From the NCBI GenBank assembly GCA_000438155.1, contig FR902981.1:52817-116816 (forward strand): a DNA stretch of 64,000 nucleotides, in the 5' to 3' direction. Positions 17,610 to 24,996 of the stretch are shown here, piece by piece. Within the stretch, counting starts at the first letter, position 1. Every line of letters starts with the position of its first letter. The translations under genes and the position numbers were made by a program. The DNA comes from Firmicutes bacterium CAG:95. GTDB taxonomy: Bacteria; Bacillota; Clostridia; Lachnospirales; Lachnospiraceae. The notes below the pieces were generated by a model. It made no database searches. It was not told where the DNA came from and saw only the letters and a program-made list of their open reading frames with translations.

Positions 17610-17960
17610 CTACTCTCCCATACATAAATCCGCTTCCTGTTCTTCTTCGATGAAAACACCATGATCGCACATTCCTGTTATTTGATCTAGAAGTTCCTTG
17701 GTCTGTATGGGACTGGTTGCCATAGTCAGCTTTTGTTGTCTGTAATCATAACTGTATACTTCATCAGACAGCACTTCCTCAGGTGCAACCTGTGTTCTAT
17801 TTATTTCCATTACCATGCGTTGAAGTTCCTCCGCATTCATATCTCCATTATCCTTCATCAGGATAACTTCATGGATACTGCTGGGAAGAATGAAAAAATT
17901 ACTTTGTGTTGCTTCCCCGATTTCCTGTAACAAATTTGGATAAAGTATGGCTGTTGCACC
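17610..17960 (-). pseudogene. C-terminal fragment of a DUF5688-family protein
   Basis: The frame (ATAILYPNLLQEIG, then SNFFILPSSIHEVIL and VAPEEVLSDEVYSYD) matches my memory of the C-terminal third of DUF5688 proteins, which are common on Lachnospiraceae conjugative elements. The first ATG-like codon (TTG 17933) is internal: the family-like reading extends upstream to about 17960, where it joins the ParB fragment. The N-terminal roughly 200 residues are missing. Confidence 0.65.
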
Positions 17961-17962
17961 AT

Positions 17963-18460
17963 TTATTTCCGATTATCAAGAAGCTCCATAAGTGGAGAAA
18001 TCAAAGAGGCTATGCGAAGATACTTTGCAATTTTATCTTTCCCAAGACAGTATTCCTCGCTGACTTTTTCATTAGCATTTAACTTTTTCCGAATTTCAGA
18101 CCAAGTCCCGTTTTCCCCAATTTCATGCGGGTTTACGAGTTCTTCAATCTCTTTTATCAGATCATTTCTCCGCCCCTGGCTTTTGATTGCATCATAGTGC
18201 TGTTTCAGACAATATGCCTTTTCAGAGGGGCTTAAATCATCAAAAGAACGCTGGCGCAGATTTGTCTCTGTCGCAATCAGAATGGCATCCTCATAGGTCA
18301 GATTTTCCTTGATAATGACCGGACCTTTGGTAAGTCCGGCGATACTTCCTGCGTTCTGTCTGTTATGTCCGCTTAAAATCGTGTTTTTTCCGTCATGTAC
18401 CCATACGTTTGCTTCCTTTCTCTTGTTGAATTTGTTATTTTGGTTACATTGGATTCTCAT
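17963..18460 (-). pseudogene. Internal fragment of a ParB/Spo0J-like protein
   Basis: The 165-residue frame contains the ParB core (ILSGHNRQNAGSIAGL, ATETNLRQRSF, LSPSEKAYCLKQHYDAI) and part of the helix-turn-helix region (GKDKIAKYLRIASLISPLM). It stops at LLDNRK where ParB proteins normally continue, and the first 60-90 residues are not present. It meets the DUF5688 fragment directly, so a deletion joined the two. Confidence 0.72.
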
Positions 18461-18629
18461 ACAGGCAACGAGCCAAGATCAGGCTTGCTGAACCTTAGCG
18501 ACTGCCCATAGTTTCAATTTCATATGACACTTGGATAAAAGTAGGACTGTTCACTTACCTCCTCTGTTCTTGTGCGGCAGCTAAATCAGCCTCTATCCTG
18601 CAATTTCCTTTTCCAGCCTTTTTCCGGGC
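18461..18629 (-). other. Coding remnants upstream of the ParB fragment
   Basis: On the minus strand a frame ending in DLAAAQEQRR stops at 18555 and looks like the C-terminus of a lost gene. An AGGAGG site then precedes a GTG at 18554, which opens only 19 codons (NSPTFIQVSYEIETMGSR) to 18495. Both look like debris of mobile-element genes. Confidence 0.35.
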
Positions 18630-18679
18630 GAAAAAACGGGACTAAAAGAGCCTGCATAGAAGAAGGCTAATTTAGTCCC
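18630..18679 (-). terminator. Intrinsic terminator
   Basis: On the minus strand GGGACTAAA and AGCCT pair with AGGCT and TTTAGTCCC (18638-18679), followed by GTTTTTT. It is the first terminator downstream of the subtilase gene. The stretch 18680-18874 shows no gene. Confidence 0.75.
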
Positions 18680-18874
18680 ACTCAAAATTCATTTTTTGCA
18701 TTTTGTAGCTTATTACCGCAAACAACCCTCCTTATGTTACATAATTGCTACATCATGCGATTTTACTCCAAAATATGATTGCAAACAGGCCTGTCCTAAC
18801 CAAACTTCTGAATAAAATCAGTATTTTTCATTAGGACTGAATTAGCGGAATCCCCTTTGTTTACGGGCTTCTTA

Positions 18875-20542
18875 CTAACGTAACCTTATTATATCCCCCT
18901 CCCCCCATTCCATAAGAAGTGCAGCACTTCCTGAAGCAAAGGGCGTGGCAAAGGAGGTTCCTGACACGGCAACCGGAACATTTCCCGGACTTAACGTTTT
19001 AATGTTTACTCCTGGTGCTACAAAATCCGGTTTTATGTTAATCGATGAAGGAGGCATATTCCTGCCTCTTCCAGAAAAATCCGCATAGGCTTCAGTATAG
19101 GTATCATAGGCCCCAACGGTAATCACTCTGGCTGCTGTAGAAGGTATCGTCAGTGTCTTTTCCGGTGTTGACTGAAAAAAGCGGGTTTCCACGCTAAGCA
19201 CAGAGCTGCTTGGCAGATAGAAGTCATACCCTCCACCTTCCACCTGTACCGGCTCTATCATAAAGCTCCAGACCCCTTGGTTAACATAACTATTCGCCGG
19301 TAAAAAATCAAAATATATTTCCTGTCTGACGGAATACGGGGTGGGCTCACCCTGATAAATCAAAAGCTCTGTATCTTCCATCCGATAACGCACGGCTGTA
19401 TCTAATGCAGAATTAAGCTGCAGGATCTGCCCTCCGGGAGATTGTAAGACAATCCGGAAGGTATCAGTATACTCCTTCCATAGCTGCACACTGAATGACG
19501 CCTGATACTCACCAACTGCCAATTCGGTCCGTGGTATATTTCCCTGTGCATCCCTGTTAAATGTTCCGGCTGCATGCCCTCCGGCTGCTCCCTCATTGCC
19601 ACTCCCTACACAGATCACACATCTCCCGAGCTCTGCAATATTATCAAGGAACCTCTCTACAAGTGATGTTCCGTCATGAACCCCATAGGTATTTCCAAAG
19701 CTCAGATTAATCACAAGCGGCATGGAGAGCTGCAGTGCCGTCCGGGCAGCAAAGGTAAGTCCCCTCATCAGTTCTGTAGTCTTGGGAAAAGAATTCGGTC
19801 TGCTGTTCCCGAGCTTTACAATCAGCAGTTCTGCTTCCGGTGCCACTCCCTGAAACCTGCCATCCATAAAATTCCCTGATCCTGCCGCAATCGTTGCAAC
19901 TGCGGTTCCATGTCCGGAAGTGTCCACACTTGGCACGAGCTGTAACGGTGCAGTACTCTGCAATGCCGCATCAATCCGTTCTTTCGAAAACATGACTCCC
20001 TGGGTAAAGCCTTCAGGCGGTAAGCTTTGCATAAATTCTTCATTATGATCCGTAAGAAGTACATCCACCTCCTTCGGATTTAATGTCTGATCCCATAAAT
20101 AACGGATTCTCGTTTTTCCACCTTTTTCCTGAAACTCCGGACTCTGATAATCAATTCCGGAATCCAGTATGGCCATTAATACTCCTTTCCCAGACAGGAA
20201 CGGATCTCTCACCGTAACCTCCGGGATACAGGAGGTCTGCTTCCCGTCCAGCACCGAAAAATACAACCGCTTTGGTTTTTCGATATATTCTACCTCCGGC
20301 AGCTCCGCAAACGACTCAATCAGAGATTCCGGTAGTGTTACGATCGCATAGCCTGCAATCAATTCCTCTACCTGTATCAGATCCCCAGACAGCGGCTGCA
20401 GGCTTCCGTTGTATTTCACAATCAGCTCCCAGCGTTTCTCCTCCTCCAGATATCCCACATCCAGCTGTCTGGACTTTTCCCGTTCTTCCCCGGTTGCCTC
20501 TAATGACAGATTTAATACACCTTCCAGCTTCTGATTCTGCAT
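18875..20542 (-). CDS. S8 (subtilisin-like) peptidase, C-terminus truncated
   Basis: This 555-residue protein belongs to the clostridial CspABC-like group of subtilases. The triad is Asp127 (LDSGID), His211 (SGHGTA) and Ser530 (SGTSFATP). No signal peptide is present. The ATG at 20542 has GGGGGAAAAGG upstream and gives the family-like start MQNQKLEGVLNL; the earlier ATG at 20569 has no ribosome site. After ALLMEWG the sequence changes to GEGDIIRLR and stops, while relatives continue for about 50 residues. The end lies at the border of the mobile-element remnant, so the tail was probably lost by that event. Confidence 0.85.
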   Translation of the reverse strand: MQNQKLEGVLNLSLEATGEEREKSRQLDVGYLEEEKRWELIVKYNGSLQPLSGDLIQVEELIAGYAIVTLPESLIESFAELPEVEYIEKPKRLYFSVLDGKQTSCIPEVTVRDPFLSGKGVLMAILDSGIDYQSPEFQEKGGKTRIRYLWDQTLNPKEVDVLLTDHNEEFMQSLPPEGFTQGVMFSKERIDAALQSTAPLQLVPSVDTSGHGTAVATIAAGSGNFMDGRFQGVAPEAELLIVKLGNSRPNSFPKTTELMRGLTFAARTALQLSMPLVINLSFGNTYGVHDGTSLVERFLDNIAELGRCVICVGSGNEGAAGGHAAGTFNRDAQGNIPRTELAVGEYQASFSVQLWKEYTDTFRIVLQSPGGQILQLNSALDTAVRYRMEDTELLIYQGEPTPYSVRQEIYFDFLPANSYVNQGVWSFMIEPVQVEGGGYDFYLPSSSVLSVETRFFQSTPEKTLTIPSTAARVITVGAYDTYTEAYADFSGRGRNMPPSSINIKPDFVAPGVNIKTLSPGNVPVAVSGTSFATPFASGSAALLMEWGEGDIIRLR

Positions 20543-20657
20543 CCTTTTCCCCCACAATTCTATCTGCATAGCAGTTCTGTTAGTTAAGGAGACTGCCCAC
20601 TCCTGAATTAAATTCTTGCGAAGCCTGACATCATGTGTCCGGCTGCTGTTTAAATAC

Positions 20658-20669
20658 TAACAATTGTTA
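20658..20669. promoter_or_regulatory. Palindrome between the subtilase and AraC genes
   Basis: TAACAATTGTTA is a perfect 12-bp palindrome in the 207-bp divergent region and could be an operator. I see no convincing promoter pair. Confidence 0.3.
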
Positions 20670-20755
20670 CATATATATACGCAAGAAATAAATTGAATAT
20701 TTCTGACAGATCCGATAAAATGTAATTTATAAAATATAACCAGGGAAATTTGATT

Positions 20756-21727
20756 ATGATTAACAATTCCGAAGATATACAAAAACAGACTGATCAGCGC
20801 ATATGCTTTTCCGGGGAAACTGAATATCCGGTTCACGTTACCTATGTGGATCTGAACCGTTCCTATATGAACCGGATTGGCTGGAACTGGCATCCGGAAA
20901 TTGAGGTATTTCTGGTGGAAGAAGGCTCTGCCATTATTTATTACGATGACAGCCAGATATCCCTGGAGGTCGGACAGGGCGTGATTATCAATCAGAATGT
21001 CATGCATTCCATTCTTTCTGTTTCTCCGTCCCAGAGCTGCAAACTGTTTTCCTATGCCTTCCACCCTTCCTTTCTGTTCGGTTATGGAGATACTCTGTTT
21101 ACCAGTAAATATGTAACCCCTCTGCTTCATCATGCAGGTCTCCGGGCACTTCACCTTCATTCTTCCGATGAAGGACTTGCCCATATTCTGTCCCTTTCCT
21201 ACCGGATCGTCCAGTTAAATAAGGATCAGGAATGGGGCTATGAACTGGCAACCAAAGCCTGTATCTGTGAGCTCTGGTGTGAACTTCTCAGAAAGTTTCC
21301 TTTCACCCCGGAAAAGACCCGGCACACAGCAGTTCTCACCTCCGATGAACTCCGTACCAGGGAAATTATGAAATACATTGAAATCCATTATGCTGAACGC
21401 ATCACACTGGATGATCTTGCAGCCCAGGTACACATCAGCAAAAGCGAGTGTTGCCGCTGTGTTAAGCGCTGCCTTCACATGACACCGGTCGAATATCTGA
21501 TGAAATACCGCATCTATATGGCGGCCTATCTGATTCAGAAAAATGATCCTGCCGTATCTTCTATTTCAGATCTTGCCTTTCAGGTTGGCTTTAACAATGC
21601 CAGCTATTTCAATAAGGTGTTCCGGCAGTACCTGCAGTGTACTCCCGGAGAATTCCGTAAGAAGATTCGCCAGAACCCGGATTTTCAACCTTTTCATACT
21701 GACTTTTATTCGGAAAATCTCTCCTGA
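20756..21727 (+). CDS. AraC-family transcriptional regulator with cupin sensor
   Basis: The 323-residue protein has an N-terminal cupin-like sensing domain (WNWHPEIEVFLVEEGSA, GQGVIINQNVMHSI) and a C-terminal AraC double helix-turn-helix (EIHYAERITLDDLAAQVHIS, then DLAFQVGFNNASYFNKVFR with a PGEFRKK end). The ATG at 20756 with AGGGA upstream is preferred over a TTG six bases earlier. Its 3' end touches the stop of the convergent T7SS operon. Many such regulators respond to sugars. Confidence 0.9.
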   Translation: MINNSEDIQKQTDQRICFSGETEYPVHVTYVDLNRSYMNRIGWNWHPEIEVFLVEEGSAIIYYDDSQISLEVGQGVIINQNVMHSILSVSPSQSCKLFSYAFHPSFLFGYGDTLFTSKYVTPLLHHAGLRALHLHSSDEGLAHILSLSYRIVQLNKDQEWGYELATKACICELWCELLRKFPFTPEKTRHTAVLTSDELRTREIMKYIEIHYAERITLDDLAAQVHISKSECCRCVKRCLHMTPVEYLMKYRIYMAAYLIQKNDPAVSSISDLAFQVGFNNASYFNKVFRQYLQCTPGEFRKKIRQNPDFQPFHTDFYSENLS

Positions 21728-23128
21728 TCATCGATTGCAGAGTTCCTCGGTCTGCTCATCTGCCTTCTGATAGCAGGCTGCAATCTCCTGCTGCAGCGAA
21801 GCCAGCTTCTGCATTTTCTTTCCCAAATGCTCTACCTCAGAAGCTACCTGTTTTAGCTGAAACGTCACCAGATTTCTGCCCTGCATGTAAAAGGGCATTT
21901 CCTTTTCATAGCTTTGGATCTGCTCTCCCAGCCTTATCGTTTCCTCTGCTGCCGCAGATAATCCCTCACTCTTTGAAGCAAGTGCTTCATAATCCACCTC
22001 GATACAGATTCTGTCCGGTATTTCCTTCGTATAAGAATCTTCCCACAATGTCTTTCCAAGGAAGTTGAGTCCCCCTGCGGTTTTGGTTGTTGCATCCGTA
22101 ATTGCCGGAATACCGGCAAATAAAAAGTGTTTTACATCAGCCAGGGTCGTCTTTTCCCCATTCAGTCCACGGGAGGCTCCACCTGCCGCTTCAATTCCCT
22201 GCATCACAACATTGGCTGCTCCTGCCCGTTCCTCCTCCGGCAGCTTCATAATCTCTTTGGAAAGCTCCGACGCATATTTTCCAAGGGATCCCTGCTTTAA
22301 AACTTCTTCATTTCTTCTTCCTGTAAATTGTGTCACCCATTTTCCTGTTGTCCGGTCCAGCACCAAGGTGGCAAACATATAAGTAATATCATGATATCCG
22401 GCAAAGTTTCCCTTCTGTACCGGAGTCCTGATATAGGTCACATGATTCTCCGGAATGATCTGGTTTCCCAACGGACTTACATAATCATTCTCTCCGTGAA
22501 TTCCATATAACTTCTGTATCCGGCCCTGATATTCTGCTTCACTGTATTTACGCTGGAATCTTGCATCCGCTTTCTCAGACATTCCCTGCCCATCCACGGA
22601 ATAACAGCGGTCAATCAGATCTCCAAATTCTGTTTCCATAGTTACAAACTGCGCTTTATTTCCACCTTTGGAATGCCCGGTTACGATTACTCTCTGATTC
22701 TCTGTAAGCTGCGCCTTTCTTGCCACGGTATCAAAATAATCAACGGCGCGCTGTTGCTGTGTCGTGATTTCCTTCGTCATGCCCAGTCCATTATCCGGCC
22801 ATTCACCATCTCCTGTCCCCCGGTAGGCAACAAAGATGCGGTCATTCTTCTCATCCAGAAAGGTACACGCCTTCGTTCCATGGTCAAACCCAAGCGTACT
22901 GCTCGCATAACATACCTTAAGGTTACCGATCTGCTCATCCTGCACTGCCTGCTCCAGAATCCGGTATTCATTCTGGTACGTACCTCCCGTTCCGTATTCC
23001 GGGACACCGGAAAGCTTCCCGATCACCTCTTTTAATTCCACCGGTTCCTTAGAAGCTTCCTGATATCCCAGATACATATAGGTATCCAGAATCATGCTGA
23101 TCTCTTCTTCTGTATACTTTCTACCCAT
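21728..23128 (-). CDS. DUF2974 alpha/beta hydrolase with C-terminal WXG100-like domain, candidate T7SS effector
   Basis: The 466-residue protein has a DUF2974/lipase-like domain (about 60-260) with FVAYRGTGDGEWPDN, the nucleophile elbow VTGHSKGGN (Ser near 153), an acid candidate in SVDGQG and a His in GYHD. The last 85 residues are helical: a first helix from about 380, a turn with FYMQGRNL resembling the WXG turn, and a second helix ending in CYQKADEQTEE, a YxxxD motif. That is the plan of a WXG100 hairpin and signal. It is the last gene of the T7SS operon, 9 bp after a WXG100 gene. I infer a secreted hydrolase targeted by its C-terminus. No immunity gene is obvious. Confidence 0.78.
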   Translation of the reverse strand: MGRKYTEEEISMILDTYMYLGYQEASKEPVELKEVIGKLSGVPEYGTGGTYQNEYRILEQAVQDEQIGNLKVCYASSTLGFDHGTKACTFLDEKNDRIFVAYRGTGDGEWPDNGLGMTKEITTQQQRAVDYFDTVARKAQLTENQRVIVTGHSKGGNKAQFVTMETEFGDLIDRCYSVDGQGMSEKADARFQRKYSEAEYQGRIQKLYGIHGENDYVSPLGNQIIPENHVTYIRTPVQKGNFAGYHDITYMFATLVLDRTTGKWVTQFTGRRNEEVLKQGSLGKYASELSKEIMKLPEEERAGAANVVMQGIEAAGGASRGLNGEKTTLADVKHFLFAGIPAITDATTKTAGGLNFLGKTLWEDSYTKEIPDRICIEVDYEALASKSEGLSAAAEETIRLGEQIQSYEKEMPFYMQGRNLVTFQLKQVASEVEHLGKKMQKLASLQQEIAACYQKADEQTEELCNR

Positions 23129-23137
23129 ATCCTGCTC

Positions 23138-23452
23138 CTAGTTGATGATATTGGATTCCAGACCGCTTCCCTGTTCCATATTGCCGCTTTCCGCTCTCTG
23201 GTAATGACCGGCCATCTCCGTCAGATCCTGTGAATGCTCCGCAATCATCCGGTAAAGCTTATCCATATCCGTCTGCAGGGTTTTAAAACGGGTCAGAAAC
23301 GTTCCGGACGCTTCTCCCTGCCAGATTCCCTGCAGTGAATCCACCAGGGTCATCATTTCTCCTGTCAGATTCTTTACCTGTGTTCCTGTTGTTGCAAATG
23401 TACCGGATGCCTGAATCAGTTTTTCCGGTGTAACCTTTAAAATACCTTCCAT
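23138..23452 (-). CDS. WXG100-family T7SS protein
   Basis: At 104 residues it is a typical WXG100 helical hairpin: WQG in the central turn (LQGIWQGEASGTF) and YxxxE in the second helix (HYQRAESGN). Such proteins are small secreted substrates or partners of the EssC motor, acting as homo- or heterodimers. It starts with MEGILKVTPEKL and is the last small protein before the DUF2974 hydrolase, so it may be that protein's partner. Confidence 0.88.
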   Translation of the reverse strand: MEGILKVTPEKLIQASGTFATTGTQVKNLTGEMMTLVDSLQGIWQGEASGTFLTRFKTLQTDMDKLYRMIAEHSQDLTEMAGHYQRAESGNMEQGSGLESNIIN

Positions 23453-23475
23453 ATGCTGTATCCTCCCGATTTTAT

Positions 23476-23775
23476 TTAGTAACTGCGTGATGCTGCAATT
23501 TCTGCATTTCTTGCTTCCACCTCTTCATATCTGGCGGCAATTTCAAGCATGACCTCAACATATCGCTCAATCAGCTTCTCAAAGAGAAGCATCTGCTCCT
23601 TATCCCTTGCAAATGCGTGGTGAAAGGCTTCCTTGGCCTGCCCATCCCACATACTGCACAATTCCTGTTCCTGGGAATCCAGTTCATTGCACTTTGCCCG
23701 GAACTGACCGTTTAAGCCCCGTAAGTTTTCCGCCTTATTTCTTAATTCTCTTGAAGTAACCTCAAAAAATGCCAT
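23476..23775 (-). CDS. WXG100-family T7SS protein
   Basis: The 99-residue protein has WDG at the turn (LCSMWDGQAKEAF) and YxxxE after it (RYEEVEARN), both diagnostic for WXG100 substrates. It is rich in Glu and strongly helical. It sits 11 bp after the preceding small gene in the operon. Confidence 0.88.
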   Translation of the reverse strand: MAFFEVTSRELRNKAENLRGLNGQFRAKCNELDSQEQELCSMWDGQAKEAFHHAFARDKEQMLLFEKLIERYVEVMLEIAARYEEVEARNAEIAASRSY

Positions 23776-23786
23776 AATATCCCTCC

Positions 23787-24095
23787 CTAATACGTTCTTA
23801 GATTTCCAATTGCTTCATTGCATTTTTCGGCACAATACATAGCTTTTGCGTAACCCTCTACCATACGTGCCACCTTTTTTAATTCATCCGCTTCGCCGGA
23901 TAATCTGGTACATAATCTCACCTCCCTTTCCATGAAAAGGTCTGCACTTTCTCCCATCCAGCACAGCTTCGTCTCCAACAGGAGCTGACAAATCTTTTCA
24001 TCTGCCAATAGCCGGATCTGGTCTGCGGTTGTCTGCATCTGATCCGCTAATTCCTGCAGCCTGTTAAACTGAACCTCAATCCATTCCTGCAGCAT
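23787..24095 (-). CDS. WXG100-like T7SS protein, divergent
   Basis: This 102-residue helical protein has a WMG turn (LCWMGESADLF) in the right place. A clear YxxxE is missing; the matching region reads GYAKAMYCAEKCNEA. The second ATG of ATGTGGATG, at 24095, is eight bases from AAAGGGG, so the product starts MLQEWIEVQF; a longer frame to 24209 is not family-like. It overlaps the upstream gene by 20 bp, suggesting translational coupling. Confidence 0.75.
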   Translation of the reverse strand: MLQEWIEVQFNRLQELADQMQTTADQIRLLADEKICQLLLETKLCWMGESADLFMEREVRLCTRLSGEADELKKVARMVEGYAKAMYCAEKCNEAIGNLRTY

Positions 24096-24372
24096 CCACA
24101 TTTCCCCTTTCTGCCTGTTCGTAATACTCTGCAATCTGAAAAAGGCGCTCTGCAAACCACTTCGTTCTTTCAAACGGCCACCCCGCCGCTTCCAGTTCCT
24201 CTTTTGCAATTATACAGAGCCGTTCCATCCCTTTTGTTTCAAATTTTATGGCAAGTGCCATAAACCGTTCCACCGTTTCCTGATACTGCGCAAGAGCCTG
24301 CTCACATTCTTCGCTGAGCAATGCAGCTTCCTCCCGCAGATATTCCGAACGGACCTTCACCATTCCATCCAT
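24076..24372 (-). CDS. WXG100-like T7SS protein, no Trp in the turn
   Basis: The 98-residue protein forms a predicted helical hairpin. The turn region reads AIKFETKGMERL, so only the Gly of WXG is kept, but the second helix ends in a YxxxE signal (YYEQAERGN) as in the other WXG100 proteins of this operon. The ATG at 24372 has AGGAAG upstream; longer frames start without a ribosome site. It may pair with one of the neighbouring WXG100 proteins. Confidence 0.68.
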   Translation of the reverse strand: MDGMVKVRSEYLREEAALLSEECEQALAQYQETVERFMALAIKFETKGMERLCIIAKEELEAAGWPFERTKWFAERLFQIAEYYEQAERGNVDAAGMD

Positions 24373-24376
24373 ATCT

Positions 24377-24673
24377 CTACACTTCCTGTGCACGCATAAT
24401 ATTGTTTTGTTCCACAGCTGCAAGTAATATTCCCATCTGCTCTGCCCTGTCCAGAATTTCCTGCATGGCTGTCACATGCTCTGTATCCATCCTAAGCCAT
24501 TCCATAAAGGTATTGACCCAGGTGGTTCCTGCTTCTCCTTCCCAATGCTCCTGAAGCATTGCTGATCTTTCTTCCATCCATTTAAGAGAATCCTTTACCT
24601 TCATCATCTGCTGCCGCATTTCCATAATTTCTTTTTTCAACATACTGCTGTTCATCATTACATGTCCGTTCAC
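24377..24673 (-). CDS. WXG100-family T7SS protein without YxxxE
   Basis: The 98-residue protein has a WEG turn (LQEHWEGEAGTTW) and two long helices, but where others have YxxxE it reads ILDRAEQMG. A partner lacking the signal is common in heterodimers. The start is a GTG at 24673 with AAGG at short spacing; an ATG five codons later lacks a ribosome site. It is the first small gene after the ubiquitin-like gene. Confidence 0.78.
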   Translation of the reverse strand: MNGHVMMNSSMLKKEIMEMRQQMMKVKDSLKWMEERSAMLQEHWEGEAGTTWVNTFMEWLRMDTEHVTAMQEILDRAEQMGILLAAVEQNNIMRAQEV

Positions 24674-24746
24674 GGTAACCTTGTCCTTTCTACCCGGTTT
24701 TGTAATCCAATATCCATTCTAAATTTCATTTTCAAGCGCTTCCTGC

Positions 24747-24992
24747 TCAGATCAAAACAAATGGCTCTCCCGGAAGAATACCCTGTGAGATCAGACTCTG
24801 TTCCGGATCCATCACCCGCTCGAGATCAAGTGCATACAGATAATAATTTTTTTCTTCAAAAGAAACCTCCTCCTTACGTTCAATCAGTTCTAAGCTCTGC
24901 CTGACAATTTCCCCTGCCGGCATCTCTCCGTTCCATTCAAAATCATAGCTTTCATTCAGCATCGGCACATAAAGATCTGCCATTATCATCAT
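24747..24992 (-). CDS. Ubiquitin-like T7SS protein (YukD/EsaB)
   Basis: The 81-residue protein has the size and pattern of YukD/EsaB: a beta-grasp start (YVPMLNESYDFEW), a central helix (AGEIVRQSLELIERKE) and an end typical of the family (LISQGILPGEPFVLI). These are cytoplasmic accessory or regulatory proteins of T7SSb. It starts four bases after the EssC stop, with GTGAGGA inside the EssC end as ribosome site. Confidence 0.8.
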   Translation of the reverse strand: MMIMADLYVPMLNESYDFEWNGEMPAGEIVRQSLELIERKEEVSFEEKNYYLYALDLERVMDPEQSLISQGILPGEPFVLI

Positions 24993-24996
24993 ACCT

